Assembly: GCF_021347895.1 (NCBI RefSeq)
Contig: NC_067132.1
Span: forward strand, 30,515,257-30,579,256
Direction of reading: 5' to 3'
Length of the DNA: 64,000 nt
Origin: Acanthochromis polyacanthus
Taxonomy: Eukaryota; Chordata; Actinopteri; Pomacentridae
The notes below the pieces were generated by a model, which was not told where the DNA came from, searched no databases, and saw only the letters and a program-made list of their open reading frames with translations. Both the position numbers and the translations under genes were made by a program. Shown one piece after another: positions 1 through 13,520 of this stretch (position 1 is the first letter of the stretch; every line of letters begins with the position of its first letter).

Positions 1-120
1 TTTTAATTTTTGTAAAATCAATAAAGAAAATTAACTTATTTTTCCTTTCTTTGGTTTAGTTGGAGTTTTCTCTGTCTAGTCTGTTTCCGTAGAGCTGTAG
101 GATTTTGTTTCCGAAATTTT

Positions 121-520
121 GTGGTCATTTTGTGTCTTTATTGTAAGTTTATTTCGTTTTGTTGTCATTGTGCGTCTCTTTGTGATGGTTGTGTCTCTTT
201 GTGGTCATTTTGTGTCTTTTTATGGTCATTTTGTGTCTTTTTATTGTCATTTTGTGTCTTTTTGTGGTCATTTTGTGTCTTTATTGTAAGTTTATTTCGT
301 TTTGTCCTCATTGTGCGTCTCTTTGTGATGGTTATGTCTCCCTTTATTGCCATTTTGTGTCTTTTTATTGTCATTTTGTGTCTTTTTGTGGTCATTTTGT
401 GTCTTTATTGTAAGTTTATTTCGTTTTGTTGTCATTGTGCGTCTCTTTGTGATGGTTGTGTCTCCCTTTATTGCCATTTTGTGTCTTTTTATTGTCATTT
501 TATGCGATTTTATATTGCAA
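121..520. repeat. gtgtctttttgtggtcatttt minisatellite
   Basis: About 21-24-base units nested in a larger repeat marked by ttattgtaagtttatttcg at 138, 281 and 405. Confidence 0.92.
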
Positions 521-1170
521 TGAAAAACGAAGCCAGAGTGAAGAAAAAAAGAATTGGGAGCTAAAAACACTCAAACTGCTTCTTGGAGTTCAGAGGGTTA
601 ACAGGACGATGTTTTTGAAAAGAAAAACAAACTTGGAAGCAAAAACACAGCAACAAAAGAAGAAAGAAGGAAACTAACAAGCCAAACTCTCCACTGTAAA
701 ACTTGTATCTGAATCCAGAGGGGATTTCTTTGTAAAAACTGGGCGGCTGTTTGTGTAAGTGAGTCTGCTGAGGCCTCGTATTACCGCTGCAGAAATGTGA
801 AGGAGGCCCTGATGTGCATTAGCTACACTTAAGGCTGATTCCTTGACATTTAAGACAGAAACCGAGACAGACAGAGCATTTTTCTTGGAGGAAAGTTTCA
901 GCTGGAAGTCCTCCAGAGCTCTGCTGGCGTCGCTCCACTGCTTCCATAAAGTAAAGCCTCAAACTCCAACCGAGAGCCGAACCCCCGTGGGACTGTAGCA
1001 GACAGCAGAGGACAGAACGTCTGCTGTAGCTTCGGTTTGTGGTGAAATAAAGCACAGCAGAGCAATGAGTTTAACAGTTACCTCATGCTGCCGCTAGCAT
1101 GCAGCGCTGCTTTAAATCCTCATTGTTCCTCAGCCAGAGAAGGTGAGATAATTACTGTTTAATAGTAAAT
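521..1170. other. no gene seen
   Basis: Unique-looking sequence; only short open frames without recognisable products or splice-supported coding. Confidence 0.5.
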
Positions 1171-1204
1171 CAGTGTGGGAAAAGCAGGTTCCTTTACACA
1201 TGTC

Positions 1205-1655
1205 AACACACCACAAGACCTTTATGGCTACTTCCAGATGTCTACCAGCCCTCACACAGCTCCAACTAGTCATGTACAACTTGCTGCAGACCTCTGCAAC
1301 TACAGCTACTTTCAGACATCTACAAGTAGTCTTCAGACCTTTGCAATGTCTTCTTAGACCTTTACAACTAGTCCCCAGATCTCTACAACTAGTTTCAGAA
1401 CTTAAGTAGTCTTCAGACCTGTAGGACTCATTGCAGACCTCTACAAGTAGTATTCAGAGTTTTGCAATGTCTTCTTAGACCTTTACAACTAGTCCCCACA
1501 TCTCTACAACTAGTTTCAGACATCCTTTGGTAGTCTTCAGACCTTTACAACTTGTTGCAGACGTCTACAACTAGTTCTCAGATTTCGCAACTGGTCATCA
1601 AGCCTTTACAACTAGTCTTAAGAGTTCTACAAGTAGTACAGCAGTAAAATTTACA
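1205..1655. repeat. about 26-bp ctacaactagt minisatellite
   Basis: Degenerate units of tacaactagtcttcagacctt; short open frames come from the repeat. Confidence 0.88.
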
Positions 1656-1671
1656 GCTAGTGGACCAATGA

Positions 1672-2000
1672 CTGTCTATGTCTGCATCATGACTCCACAT
1701 GGAAAAGAACTGACAGAGATTTGATTGTGAGACCTCACAAAGATGGAAAAGGATCCAGGAGAATCAACTAACGGTCTTTGGTCTGATAAGATACATTTGT
1801 TTGTCTCAGATGGAGTCCAAAATGTTTGGATTGAACCATAGTGAATGTATAGTCCTGACAGTGAAGAACATAGGTGGGAGTGTGATGATATGGGGCTGCT
1901 TTAGTGTACACCTGTAGATGTACCACGAGAACAAAAACTGGCATCACGAATCATCAACTGTCTGAGACGCTTTCATCTGTGAACATTTAAATGGATGTCA
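1672..2000 (+). mobile_element. Tc1/mariner-like transposase relic
   Basis: The stretch agtcctgacagtgaagaaca then ggtgggagtgtgatgatatggggctgc corresponds to the transposase motif GGSVMIWGC, preceded by a diverged WSDE-like region. Frames are broken. Confidence 0.75.
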
Positions 2001-2880
2001 TTTAGCCTGGCCATAAAAACCAAATCCACACCCTTTCATTAAACCAAGTAAGATTTATAACGTTAAGTCAATTTCCAGTCTAAACTCGCAGCCTTTCATG
2101 CAAGAAGAGACAAGTAGAGTCACCGTTTGACTCCATTTCTCTTTAGGTTGACATCGTTACAGACTCGTGTTTGTTTGGCGTTTGTTTCTTAGCGAGATGC
2201 TTCAGCCAGAAAATCCGATCAATCACATTTGAAGGAACCGAGCCAGTTAGTGGTGTCGGCCTCAGGCTGGTCAAACACAGCAGTCTGGTTCTAAAGCAGA
2301 GGTTCCCGCCTTAACCACAGCCTCGGATGAGATTTCACTTGAGTGGAAATACAACCGAAGCCAGTTTGGCCCGAAACAAGCGTCGACGTTTTCCTGGACT
2401 GAGAACCAGTGAAGTCATCTGCATCTACTTTGTGGATATCCAAGGTTTCCAGCAGCCTCAAACTGGAGTTCATTATCCTGCTAGGAGCCTCAGCACACTT
2501 TAAACGTCTTCGGTTTGAGTCGAGGTGAACGGTGACAAATAAAAGCAGGGCTGGAGCGATGCCACCACACATCCCTGAGCGGTGAGCTTCAGACGGCGCT
2601 TTAATCTGATGTCAGAGCGATTACGTTCCAGCGCCATCTGTGTGGGCGTCAGGACCACCTGAAGCAGATCGCTGGGCGTGGAGATTCATAAATCTCAACA
2701 CATCGTGATCTGAACACACAAACCTGCAGCCCGAGGCTCAGAGTGGGGCTTCTGACGGGTAGCTCGCAAAAAGAAACGGAAACAGAACAAGAATGAAGAT
2801 TTTATACGCAACGGTAGGTTTTAAAGTGATTTTACAACCGAAACCCATTTAATAAAATAAAGTACGAGTTCTGGAGTAAA
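2001..2880. other. no gene seen
   Basis: Unique sequence; a 93-codon minus-strand open frame at 2291-2572 has no recognisable family or splice context. Confidence 0.45.
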
Positions 2881-3250
2881 ATGACCACTCATTTGGAGTC
2901 ATTTATGTCTCTTTGTTGTCATTTTGTGTCTTTTTGTTTTCACTTGATGTCTCTTTATAGCCATTTTGTGTCTCCTTGTTGTCATTTTATGTCTTTTTGT
3001 TTTCATTTGATGTCTCTTTATAGTCATTTTTTGTCTCCTTGTTGTCATTTTGTGTCTTTTTCTAGTCATTTCATGTGTCTTTGTGGGCATCTCATGTTGT
3101 CATTTCGTGTCTCTGTGGTCATTTTGTGTTTCTTCATTGCAATTTTATGTCTTTGTTGTCATTTCATGTCTATTTTCTAGTCATTTTGTGTATCTTTGTG
3201 GTCATTCTGTGTGGGTTTGTGCTCATTTTGTGTCTTCTTGTGGTCACTTT
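2881..3250. repeat. gtctttttgttttcat minisatellite
   Basis: Units of 21-48 bases related to the 121-520 array (tttgtgtctccttgttgtcat). Confidence 0.9.
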
Positions 3251-3779
3251 ACAAGAAAAATCACCCATAAGTTGGCTAAAGTCTGCTGCAAACATTTTGT
3301 GTTTGAATCCATCAGAGGAATGAATTTCCCTCACAAATTACATGTGAATCTGACTTTGAAATATCTGAAACAAATCCCTGCTGCAGCTGCTTTCACCATG
3401 AATACGCAAACATGGAACATTTACAGACTTTTACATGACACACTGAAGCAAATGAAGAACCAAAAACCAGAGTCTGGGCTGTTTTTTCTCTCCCAGTCCT
3501 TCATTCGTCCCCGGCTACCGGGTTAGAAATCCCAAACTGTGTTCACATGTTTTTCTAATATGATCTGTTGTGAGTCTGATTTCCACGGGTTCTGTCACAG
3601 TCTGAGTTCTGCTCCAGTTCAATTAGAGAACGATGAGGCGGCACATCGGTTCTGTTCTGCAGAGGCTAATTTCACACCGTGTTAGCTCTGAGCAGTAAAT
3701 CCTCCCAGCTACGAGGCGAGAGGGAGCCAGAAAGTAGTGGAAGTAAAAAAATGAAGAGCAGAGTTAGTGAAGCTCAGAC
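3251..3779. other. no gene seen
   Basis: Unique sequence without recognisable coding. Confidence 0.45.
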
Positions 3780-3910
3780 AGTGTTAAGTACACTTCATAT
3801 CATCTACGTCTATGGACGGAGGACATAAAAACAAAAACTAGTCTGGTCTGAAGCTGGCCAGAACTGCAAAAGTGAATGAATAGTCCTGACAGTGAAGAAC
3901 GGAGGCATTT
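3780..3910 (+). mobile_element. short Tc1-like relic
   Basis: Contains ctggtctgaagctggcc and gtgaatgaatagtcctgaca then gtgaagaacggaggc, parallel to the element at 1672-2000. It is directly joined to the next minisatellite. Confidence 0.5.
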
Positions 3911-4425
3911 GATGTCTGTTTGTGGTGTCTTTGTGGTCATTTTATGGCTTTTTTGTTGACATTTTGTGTCCCTTTGTAGTTATTTTGTCGTCTTCGTGGT
4001 TATTTTGTGCTCATGTTGTGTCTCTTCGCTGTCCTTTTATGTGTTTTGTGGTCATTTTGTGTCTCTCTATGGTCATTTTATGTCTTTTTGAGGTCATTTT
4101 GTGTTTTTTTTGTAATGATTTTGTGTCTCTTGCAGTTATTTTGTGTCTCTATGCAGTCATTTGATGTCTCTGTGGTTTCTTTTGTGTGTCTGTGGTCATT
4201 TTGTGTCTCTTTGTGGTAATTTTGCGTGTCTTTGTGGTCATTTTTGGGTCTCTTTATAGTCATGTGTCTGTGGTCATTTTATGGCTTTTTTATTGACATT
4301 TTGTGTCTCTTTGTGGTTATTTTTTGTCTTTGTGGTCATATTGTGTCTCTTTGCTGTCCTTTTACGTGTTTTGTGGTCATATTGTGTCTCTCTGTGGTCT
4401 CTCTTTGTGGTGGTTTTGTGTGTTT
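3911..4425. repeat. tttgtggtcattttgtgtctc minisatellite
   Basis: About 21-base units, degenerate, with a larger repeat: tttatggcttttttgttgac recurs about 330 bases later. Confidence 0.9.
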
Positions 4426-5420
4426 CCTAACCAGATCTACCACAGGATTCTTCTTTTACAGTGTGGCTCTGATAAACCGTGTGATATTTTTAAAAGCTAA
4501 CATGTTTTTGGGGGGGTTTAGAGGGTTAAAAAACAAATGAAAATATCTAAGACTTCTAAACGCATTTCACTGTAAATTCCCATTCCTCACAAGCTTTTAA
4601 ACTTTGAATTTACACTTTTTTGGAAACTGTTCTTTTCCATTTTCTTACCATCTAAAATGAGTTACTTCACTCAACATGTACTTTTTGTTCTTTAACCCTC
4701 TGATACACATGGGTCAACACATACCCATAATCCGTTGACCATGGGTATCTTTTGACCCAAGTTGCACATCAAAGGGTTATAGCGTATTTAACCAATCATT
4801 AGAAAGCCAACCAGCTGCTCATCTTCACTCCACTGAAGGTAAACCAGCTCCACGCTCCTCATGGTGGGGTTTTCTGTGTTTGCTTTAACGTAACCTGAAG
4901 TTATCGAGTCGACCTCCAGGCCACGGCGCTGATGTAAGTCATGGTCTGGGTAAACACTCTCACATGTTCCTGACTGAACTGCAGATGTGTTTTCATCACC
5001 CGATACCATCCGGACCAGAGACCGAGTGTCTCCATGCAACAACGTGAAGCTCACAGATGGTTTCCTCAGCGACCTCGGGTCCAACATCGTTGAGTTTGAC
5101 GGGATTAAAACGGATTCTCCTGCTTCCTTCAGGACCAAAGTCACAGCTGGACGGAAAGTTAGAGTGTGAGAACATGAGGATGAATATTTATAGGAGCCGT
5201 TGCAGAGTTTACCTTCAAGAGTAAAAAGTTCACTCAGCTTCTCCAGTGGGCTTTAAAATGAAAAATATACCCATAATAACAACAAACAACGAGAAAAGCA
5301 CTCAGAGAGCTGAACTCCACTGAGGCTGCTCAGTTATCGTCCGATTTCTGACGGATGAAATCTTTAAAAAAATCTGTAGTCCACATCGGTTGACATGTAG
5401 TAAGAACACAATCATGTTTT
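4426..5420. other. no firm gene; one 118-codon minus open frame
   Basis: Mostly unique. The minus-strand frame at 4788-5144 has balanced composition and is not repeat-derived, but no family is recognisable and the opposite strand is also open for 60 codons. It could be a relic exon. Confidence 0.3.
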
Positions 5421-5424
5421 TTAT

Positions 5425-5920
5425 AGTCATTTTGTGTCTGTTTATCGTCATTTTGTCTCTTTGTGGTTTTATTGTGTCTCTTCATAGTAATTTTGCATCT
5501 CTTTAGTTATTTTGTGTCTCCTTGTGGTCGTTTTGTGTCTCTTTGTGGTCATTTTGTTTCTCCTTGTGGTCGTTTTGTGTCTCCTTGTGGTCGTTTTGTG
5601 TCTCCTTGTGGTCGTTTTGTGTCTCCTTGTGGTCATTTTGTGTCTCCTTGTGGTCGTTTTGTGTCTCCTTGTGGTCGTTTTGTGTCTCCTTGTGGTCGTT
5701 TTGTGTCTCTTTGTGGTCATTTTGTTTCTCCTTGTGGTCATTTTGTGTCTCCTTGTGGTCGGTTTGTGTCTCCTTGTGGTCGTTTTGTGTCTCCTTGTGG
5801 TCGTTTTGTGTCTCTTTGTGGTCGTTTTGTGTCTCCTTGTGGTCATTTTGTTTCTCCTTGTGGTCGGTTTGTGTCTCCTTGTGGTCATTTTGTGTCTCTT
5901 TATAGTCATTTTGTGTCTCT
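5425..5920. repeat. 21-bp minisatellite ttgtggtcgttttgtgtctcc
   Basis: About 19 regular units from 5510 and a few degenerate ones before. The most homogeneous member of the gtcatttt family on this side. Confidence 0.96.
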
Positions 5921-6699
5921 AAAGGCAACTAAGCAACTCAAATCCACCTCTACATACTCACTATAACGCTTACCAAACAAACATACCTGCGTATTAAAGG
6001 AACAATACATTAAATATTTAAATATTTGGACTACGGGGAAGAAAATGAGTAAAAAGGAGGGAATAAAAAAGATAATAGTTGTGTAAAGAACTCAACACAA
6101 GAGTTGTACAACAGTCAGGAAAATCTCGCAGTGCAGTAAACTCCACCTCAGCTGAAGTACATTATTCAGAGTTTATTCACCGTGAAGCTCAAACATGCGT
6201 CACTTTCTCCTTCACTAATCCATTTTCCTGCAGCTGATTGGAACCAGAGACCTGCTCAGGTGTCTGATTTCAGCTCCGACCGGTGAATCCACCAATACGT
6301 CGGTGAAAACACTACGACGTGTCAGAGCCTCTGATGCCAGTTGGAAGCCCTCACTGACTCCTCAGGTGGTTCTGCTCGAGGATAAAGACGTTCTGTTTTC
6401 AGGTTCACTTCCAAACACAACGTTTCATCATCTTTAATGGAGCAGGCAGATTTTACGTCCTCACAAACCCAGAGTTTGTGATGATCAGCACTGCTCAGAA
6501 AACTGAAAGCCTCATTCTTGGAAACAGTGCAGCGGTGATTAAAAAAAAGTACTAACCCCTCTTTGGAAGTTTTCCCTTCTTGTTGCAAAAATAAAAGCAC
6601 AAAGAAAGACTCCTTTATGTCAAAGAGAAAACAGATTTCCACAAAGTGATGTTAAGTAAAAATAAGTCTATGAACATGATGATCTGAGGTCAGTGAATG
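5921..6699. other. no gene seen
   Basis: Unique sequence; a 106-codon minus open frame at 6322-6642 has no recognisable family. Confidence 0.4.
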
Positions 6700-7330
6700 T
6701 GGATCAGTGATTATAGTCTAAAGACTCCTGGATCTGGAAGGTCCAGTCTCTGCTGTATCAGTTCTCCTGGATAGAACTACAGCATGAAGACCAAAGAACA
6801 CTCCAAGAAACTCTGAGAAAAGGTTGTTGAGAAGCATCAGTCAGGATGATACAAGAACATTTAAAGTTCCTGAAGATCTCCTGGAGTCCAGTTAAATCCA
6901 TCATTAAGAAATGGAAGGAAGACGGAACATGAATAAATCTGACTAGAGCAGGACGCCCTCAAGATCTGAGAGACTAGAGAGGGAGGCCACCAAGACTCCT
7001 ATGACTCCTCTGAAGGAGTTCCAGCTTCAGCAGCTGAGATGTTAGAGACTGTTCATCCAACAACTGTTGTTTGTTCTTCACCAGTCAGAGCTTTACGGAG
7101 ACAAAGAGAAAGACTCTGATGGAAAAAGCTCCAATTAAATCTGGACTAGAGTTCCCCAGCAGATAGGATTCAATCTAAGAAGCATCTTTAGTCATAGGAA
7201 ACAAAAAGTTTAGACTTGATGCTGTGTTTGTTTTCACACCAAACACAGCACACAATCACAAAGTCACCATTCCAATCATGAAGCACGGTGGTGGCAGCAT
7301 CATCACTTGATATTCTTTGCTAAATCAAGC
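6700..7330 (+). mobile_element. decayed Tc1/mariner transposon
   Basis: Matches the usual fish Tc1 order: gaagaccaaagaacactcca, agaaaaggttgttgagaagc, ccagttaaatccatcattaa, gagggaggccaccaagactc, cttcaccagtcagagctttac, ccaaacacagcacacaatcac and catgaagcacggtggtggca. Many stops and small indels; internal deletion before 7200. Confidence 0.88.
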
Positions 7331-8035
7331 TGCTGCTCTAAACAGAGCTTCATTGTTACAGGTTCCAGTATTTACCTGTATTTTGGATAAACAGAACTTT
7401 AGTGTTAGAAGCCATCTGACTGTAAATCAGGATTTATACACAGATTCTTCTTGTTAAAACTTCATACTGTAACCTTTACTATGTATTCTGCTACAGTTAA
7501 CGGTCTCTGAGCTGCAGATCTGTCCAGATGTTTCTCCAAACCCTCGTAAAGGCTCCCAGTGAATAGAGTCCTCAGAGCAACGAGTTCACAGATGTTGGCA
7601 GCTGTAAAGGAGGATTAACTCAGCAGGAAGGAGGCTGGAACATCCTCACCACCAGTCGGCTTTTATTTCTGAATCACAGTAACTTTTTGAACACATGGAT
7701 GTTCTCACAGTCCTCCAGGAACCAGTGGAGCATCATGGGATAATTACTGACCCCAGAAGGTCAGCAGGTCAAACTAAGTGTTGGTGTAACGTTACAGTCG
7801 CCGCGGGCCTCCACACACCTGACAGATTTCACAACCGAAGCCGAGCCTCCAAGAAGCAGAACAAGATCTAGAATTTGTGACCAACAACTGACGCCTCTGG
7901 TAAAACGACAGGGATTTAAACAGATCTATTACAATCACAAAGAGACACAAAACAGACAAAGATATAAACATCCACCCAAAAAGACACAAATGACCAAAAA
8001 AAACTCACAGAAATATGCAAAACGACCACAAAGAG
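7331..8035. other. no gene seen
   Basis: Unique sequence with a few aaaagacacaaaatgacc-like units near 7930-8080 leading into the next repeat. Confidence 0.45.
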
Positions 8036-8079
8036 ACACAAAAATGACCAAGAATAGACAAAAAAGCCACAAAAAATAC

Positions 8080-8440
8080 TAAGACCAAGGCCAGGACCAA
8101 TACTAAGACTCAGACCAAGACCAGGACCAAGACCAAGATCAAGGTCTATTCCAAGATCAGGACCAGGAACTCCAGGATCAATAACATTACCAGGACCAAG
8201 ACTAAGTTCAATGCAAGGACAAGGACCAAGACCATGATTAGGACTCGGACCAAAATTAGGACCAAAACTAGGACCAGGAACAGATCCAATATCAATATCA
8301 ATACCAAGACAAGAACCAAGACAAAGACCAATCAAAGGCCCAGACCAGAACAAGGACCAAGAATCGGACCAAAACTGGGACCAAAGCCAGAACCAGGTCC
8401 AGAACCAATCAGAATCAGAAAAAGGACCAAAACGAGAAAA
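8080..8440. repeat. aggaccaagacc hexamer repeat
   Basis: Degenerate hexanucleotide/dodecanucleotide repeat (accaagaccaggaccaa); gives glycine/leucine or threonine/arginine open frames. Confidence 0.93.
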
Positions 8441-9074
8441 AACAAAATGACGGCGGTTTAAAGGTTTAAAGAAACCAAGTGAAAACCTCTGAAGCAGAGA
8501 AAAACAAACATTGTGGTGTTTGTTTGACCATCAGCCTGTTTATCGACTGTTTCTGCTCAGTTCTTCAACAGATCACGGTTTTCCTTTCAGTTGTCTTTGT
8601 GTTACGGGAAACAGATAAACCTCCTGGAATCAGATTATCTGGAATAAACTGGAACAGCCTTCAGGTTTCTTTAACTTTCTGCCCTCGTTCTGCTGCAGAC
8701 GGAGCTTGGAGAAGAAAATCTTTTGTGGGGAAGGCGGAGTTGATGATTTGGTCACTGAGCAGGAGGAAGGAGACGGATGAGTTTAGCTCGGAGGATCGTC
8801 TGCTGATAAACGCTGAGAAAGACGAATGTTCTGCTGAGAGGCTTCATGGGAAATATGTGAATTATTCTCTCAGCAGCTCATGATGGATTATCACAGCCAG
8901 AACTAATGAATCAAGTCACAGATAAAACGTCCTGCAGCCGAGGAGGAAGATTTTAAACACCACAGAGATGCAGAAACTGAATCTAGGATCCAGGGCTCTG
9001 TTACAGGAATATTCATAATAAAGCAGGACAGAAAACACTTTGAGATTCAGCATTTTCACTTTCTGTTGTCAACA
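8441..9074. other. 134-codon plus-strand open frame, unassigned
   Basis: The frame at 8479-8883 is not repeat-derived, but shows no recognisable domain, signal of splicing or conserved motif. Likely chance. Confidence 0.3.
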
Positions 9075-9089
9075 TCAGAAAGAAACAAA

Positions 9090-9890
9090 GACCAAAAAGA
9101 CACAAAATGACAGAAAATGACATCCAACAAGCAAAAAGTCAACAGCAAAGACACACAAAACAACAAGAAAGTGACAAAAAGATTTAAAAAAACCACAAAA
9201 TGACACTAAAAAGATGCAACACACCAACACACCACCAAAACAACACCAACTCAACAACAAAACAGCACCAACACACACCAACGCGACAACATCGAAATAA
9301 CACAAAAACATGACAAACACCACTGAAACACCACAAAACAACACCAAAATAACACCTACTCAACAACAAAACAACACAACACGGAAACACCACCAAAACA
9401 CCACCAACTCAACAACAAAACACCGAAACAACAACAAAACAGCACCAACACACCACCAACTCAACAACAAAACAGCACCAACACACACCAACGAGACAAC
9501 ATCGAAATAACACAAAAACATGACAAACACCACTGAAACACCACAAAACAACACCAAAATAACACCTACTCAACAACAAAACAACACAACACCGAAACAC
9601 CACCAAAACACCACCAACTCAACAACAAAACACCGAAACAACAACAAAACAGCACCAACACACCATCAAACACCAACGAGACAACACAGAAACACCACAA
9701 AACAACACCAAAATAACACCAACTTAACAAAACACCACCAACACAACACCAACACAACACCTACACAACAAACAACACCAACACAACACCGAAACAACAC
9801 CTACACAACACCTACACAACAACACCAAAACACCAACTCGACAACAAAACACCAATTCAACAGCAACACAACACCAATAAAATAACAATA
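9090..9890. repeat. acaccaacacaacaccaaaac repeat with 210-bp higher order
   Basis: A/C-only short units (acaacaaaacaccgaaac). A block starting at catgacaaacaccactgaaa (9309) recurs 210 bases later. Confidence 0.93.
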
Positions 9891-11100
9891 CAACAGGCAG
9901 TTTTGTTTCTTTGTGTTATTTCTGTGCCATCTCTGTGTCTTTCTTATCCTGTTTCGTGTCATTTCTACATCTCTTGCATCTTTCATGCTGTTTTTGTTTC
10001 TTGGAGTTAATAATGAAACAGCGTTTTCTGTTCTCCTGTACGAGAGTAAACACATTCAGAGGAAAGTGTTGAGCAGAGAGCAGATGGAAATAAATGTGGA
10101 GCTGAGAACAGTGAAGTCAGAGAGTTTAACTGAAGACATGAAAACCCTGAAGCAGCTTCGAGTTTAAGAAAGATCACTGAGAGCGAATCGATACATGAAT
10201 AAGAACGAGCTGGATGCTCATTAGAGGCGTTCTGCTGCTCTGGAAAAACACGCATCCATTAAAAAGATGTTTTTAATCCTCAGAGGCGTCAGAGACTCAG
10301 AGTCCATTTTAAACAGGAGGAGACTCACCGAGCATGCTCCGTTTACACCACCGACATCCCATAATACTGGGAAAACAGTGGAAATCTGGCAGCAAAAGAG
10401 TTAAAACATTACACACTGGAAAAGAACGATTTGTAAAAAAAAATACAGATTCTTTACAGTTTTATTTTACAGGAAACGTGTACATTAAGTTTTTCTGAGA
10501 TTATTCTATTATTATTTGTAATTTAACAAACCAGAATGATTGAGACTATACAAAAGTCACAGCTGGATGGTTTCTACTGACGTTAATTAATAAGATAATA
10601 TATGAACCAATAAAGCAGAAGACGAAGGACGTCAGAACATACACAGATTATCAGAATCTGCTAACTTATGATTAGAAAAGTAACTACTGAATTTTGGTGC
10701 CTCCTGTCAGTAAAAAACAAAAACAAAAACTGAGAGTGGGACGTGTGATGGAAACTTCCAGGAGGAAATGTGCAGCTCCAGACAGTCTTCTGAGCAACAA
10801 CAACACATTTGTGTCTTTGTCCTGGACTGTCAGCGACTCTTTTGTTCCCGTTGTTGGCCTTTTATCCGTCTGCATAAACAGGAGGGAAGAAAAGACGAGG
10901 ACGAATCCATTTCAGGCCCGAGGACTCGACTGTCTCGGCCAGAAGAAAAACTGTTGCCGGATAAAAGAAGCAGAGAAGTGGTGGCTGGGAGGAAGGAGCT
11001 CAGTGAAATGTCAGCGGACAAAAGAAACCTGGAGTTGGCTCGGTTCACCTCCTGTTTCTGGGTCACAACAGCTACAACGTTTTACTGCTTTTAACACTTT
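9891..11100. other. no gene seen
   Basis: Unique sequence; open frames of 108-136 codons at 10694-11104 overlap in different frames and match nothing recognisable. Confidence 0.4.
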
Positions 11101-11129
11101 GTAGCTGCAGGATGGCGTCTGGAATCTCA

Positions 11130-11430
11130 CTATTCCATCATCAGCTGGATATTTCAACATCTGTACCATCCAGATGTTCTTCTCTTCCTGCAGAATATTT
11201 CAGCTTAATTTCTGATAAATATCTCCAGAGTGATCTGAGCGCTCAGAGGCCGGTTTGGATTTAAGAGAATATTTAACTCCAAAAATGACAAACGAAAGAA
11301 AAGTGACGATAAATGAGTGAACAAACCAGAACCGAAAACAAACTATGATCCTCTTTATTGTAAACACAAGCAGTTTTACAACTTTATTGGAAATATCAAC
11401 AATTTTTGTACATTATTTTGTCGACCTACA
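11130..11430. repeat. copy A of a duplicated segment (with 13520-13800)
   Basis: agatgttcttctcttcctgc to gtaaacacaagcagttttac aligns with 13541-13740 with a few small indels. Each copy is followed by a TATC/CTAC microsatellite. Confidence 0.88.
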
Positions 11431-11439
11431 GTACATACC

Positions 11440-11590
11440 ATCTATCTCTATCGATATCTACCTCCATCTCTCTCTCTCTCCACCTCTCTATATATCTCTA
11501 TCTGTCTACTTCTATCTCTATCTCCCTCTACTTATCTCCCCATCTTTATCTACTCTATCTCTATCTACCTATACCTCTATCTCTAAATAC
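11440..11590. repeat. ctatctctatctac microsatellite
   Basis: Imperfect (CTAT/CTAC)n. Confidence 0.93.
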
Positions 11591-12540
11591 TTTGCAGTCT
11601 TTCTGCATCCAGTATGGGTCATTTTGTGTGTCAAAGTTGTGGTTTTATCTCTTTTTCCATTAAATTAGCATCTGATTGTGTTCATTTTACATCCATTTGT
11701 ATTTAGTTCTGTAGCTTTCTCGTCATTTTTTGCATCTTTTTGTGTCATTTTTCTCTTGTTACTTTTGAGTCATTCTGAGTGTCCTTGCTGTTATTTTGGT
11801 TTCTGTTTATGTTGATTTGGCAACTATTTGCGTTTATTTGGAACCACTTGGTGCTAAAGCCAATAAACCTGAGCTCAGAGCTGTTTCACCGGCTGATTGT
11901 CTGATTTGCAGGTTGTTCTTGTGACAGAGTCACTTTTACATTGTGATTTCTCACCGCTAACCTTTACGGGTATTTACAGCTGGAGGCGTTCCACCTTTTG
12001 GACCCGCTAACGCTCAATAAAAAACAATAAACTGTCGTCCCGCTCACGCTGCTGCTGCACATCCATCACTCTGACTTTGTGCAGAAACAAAGGATTCTTT
12101 GTGTTCGATCTGGGCCGAGTCTCTCCTCAGCTTCGCCAGATTCTCCTCGTTCAGGAATCAGGGAATAAAAAAGGAGAGAAATCCGACCGTTAATCACAGC
12201 AACGCTTCAGCAGAACGTTGACATGAGCGTGTAAATGGAGTCAGGAATCAAGATCTGAGGTGGAAAAAACTGAATCTGCACCAGAGCTGAGGTTTAGATT
12301 CTCTTCATGTCAACACAACACAGACTACTGTTCTTACAGGATCTAGTTGTTGGTTTATGAGCTGCGACTTGCTTGACTTTTGGTCATCAGTTTAAAGAAA
12401 ATACAGAAACACCAAAGGTTTGTCTGTCATCTCAGTTTGCTCCATTCGCTTTTGTTCAGGTGTCTTTGTGTCTATTTTGTGCCTCTTGGTGTTAGTTTTC
12501 AGTAATTTTGTGTGTCTTTGGTGTTGTTTTGTCTCTTGTC
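11591..12540. other. no gene seen
   Basis: Begins with gcagtctttctgcatccagt, which recurs after the other microsatellite copies (14065, 14321); otherwise unique. Confidence 0.5.
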
Positions 12541-12870
12541 TCTCTTATTGTAGATATCGCCAATTTTTGCACCTTATGTTCTCAACCTATTGCACATTAG
12601 TTTTCTACATACCATCTATCACTATCAATCTATCTCTATATATCTACCTCTATATATTTCTTTATCTCTATCTACCTCCATCTACCTCTACCTACCTGTG
12701 TCTCTATCTACTTCTATCTCAATCTACCTCTACCTACCACTATCTACCACTACCTACCTGTGTCTATCTACTTCTATCTCAATCTACCTCTACCTACCAC
12801 TATCTACCACTACCTACCTCTATCAACCTTGACCTACCTCTAACTATCTCTATCTACCTCTACCACTGAG
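12541..12870. repeat. partial segment copy plus CTAC/TATC microsatellite
   Basis: tattgtagatatcgccaatt to gttttctacatacc matches 13750-13815, followed by (CTAC/CTAT)n with an internal repeat of about 55 bases. Confidence 0.9.
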
Positions 12871-13520
12871 ATATAAAAAACTAAATTTGCCTGAACCAAC
12901 CAAACAGTGAGTGAAAACAAAGCATAAGACTGAGCTTCCTGTCGGCCTCATGCTTCTTTCTGGCAAATTCCAGTCTTTTCTCCATCTAACATCTCCATCT
13001 GAAAATGCAGTTTAGTTGTGTAGAAACATAATTTTTGTGAGATATGGGAGCCTGAAGGTTGTTTTCTGTTTCTTTAAGGTTTTTAAAGGTTTCCTGGTAA
13101 AAACGAGGTTTGAGGCAGGTGAATCATCGTAGTTCTCAGAAAAAGAAGAACAAAACGTGGCCTGGTTGGTTTCTGTGCTGCATCCAGTGATTTCAACACG
13201 AAGGACTTTTTTTCCTGCACCAGACCAATCAATCGTCAGTCGGAGCCGTGGGACTGAATATCAAACACTGCAGCGTTGTATACAGTGGAGCACAACTCTC
13301 CTCGTTCATCACCCAGAGACATTTTAAATGTTTTGTTTTGCTCTGAATAAACTCCAGAGTTTCATCAGGCTGAAGAATGGCAGTCATGTAGAGAAAACTC
13401 CTGCTGCCGACTTCTAAATCTCTTTCATATACGGGATGCAAATCGTTCAATTTCAGTCTGAAAACTCTTTTCACAGCTAAACAACAAGCAGTTTATCAGG
13501 AGAATAATCAACTCACTGCT
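12871..13520. other. no gene seen
   Basis: Unique sequence without recognisable coding. Confidence 0.45.

Noticed and set aside
8479..8883. 134-codon open frame as a gene
   Set aside because: No recognisable motif, no splice context, and ordinary for chance in 64 kb of moderately AT-rich DNA.
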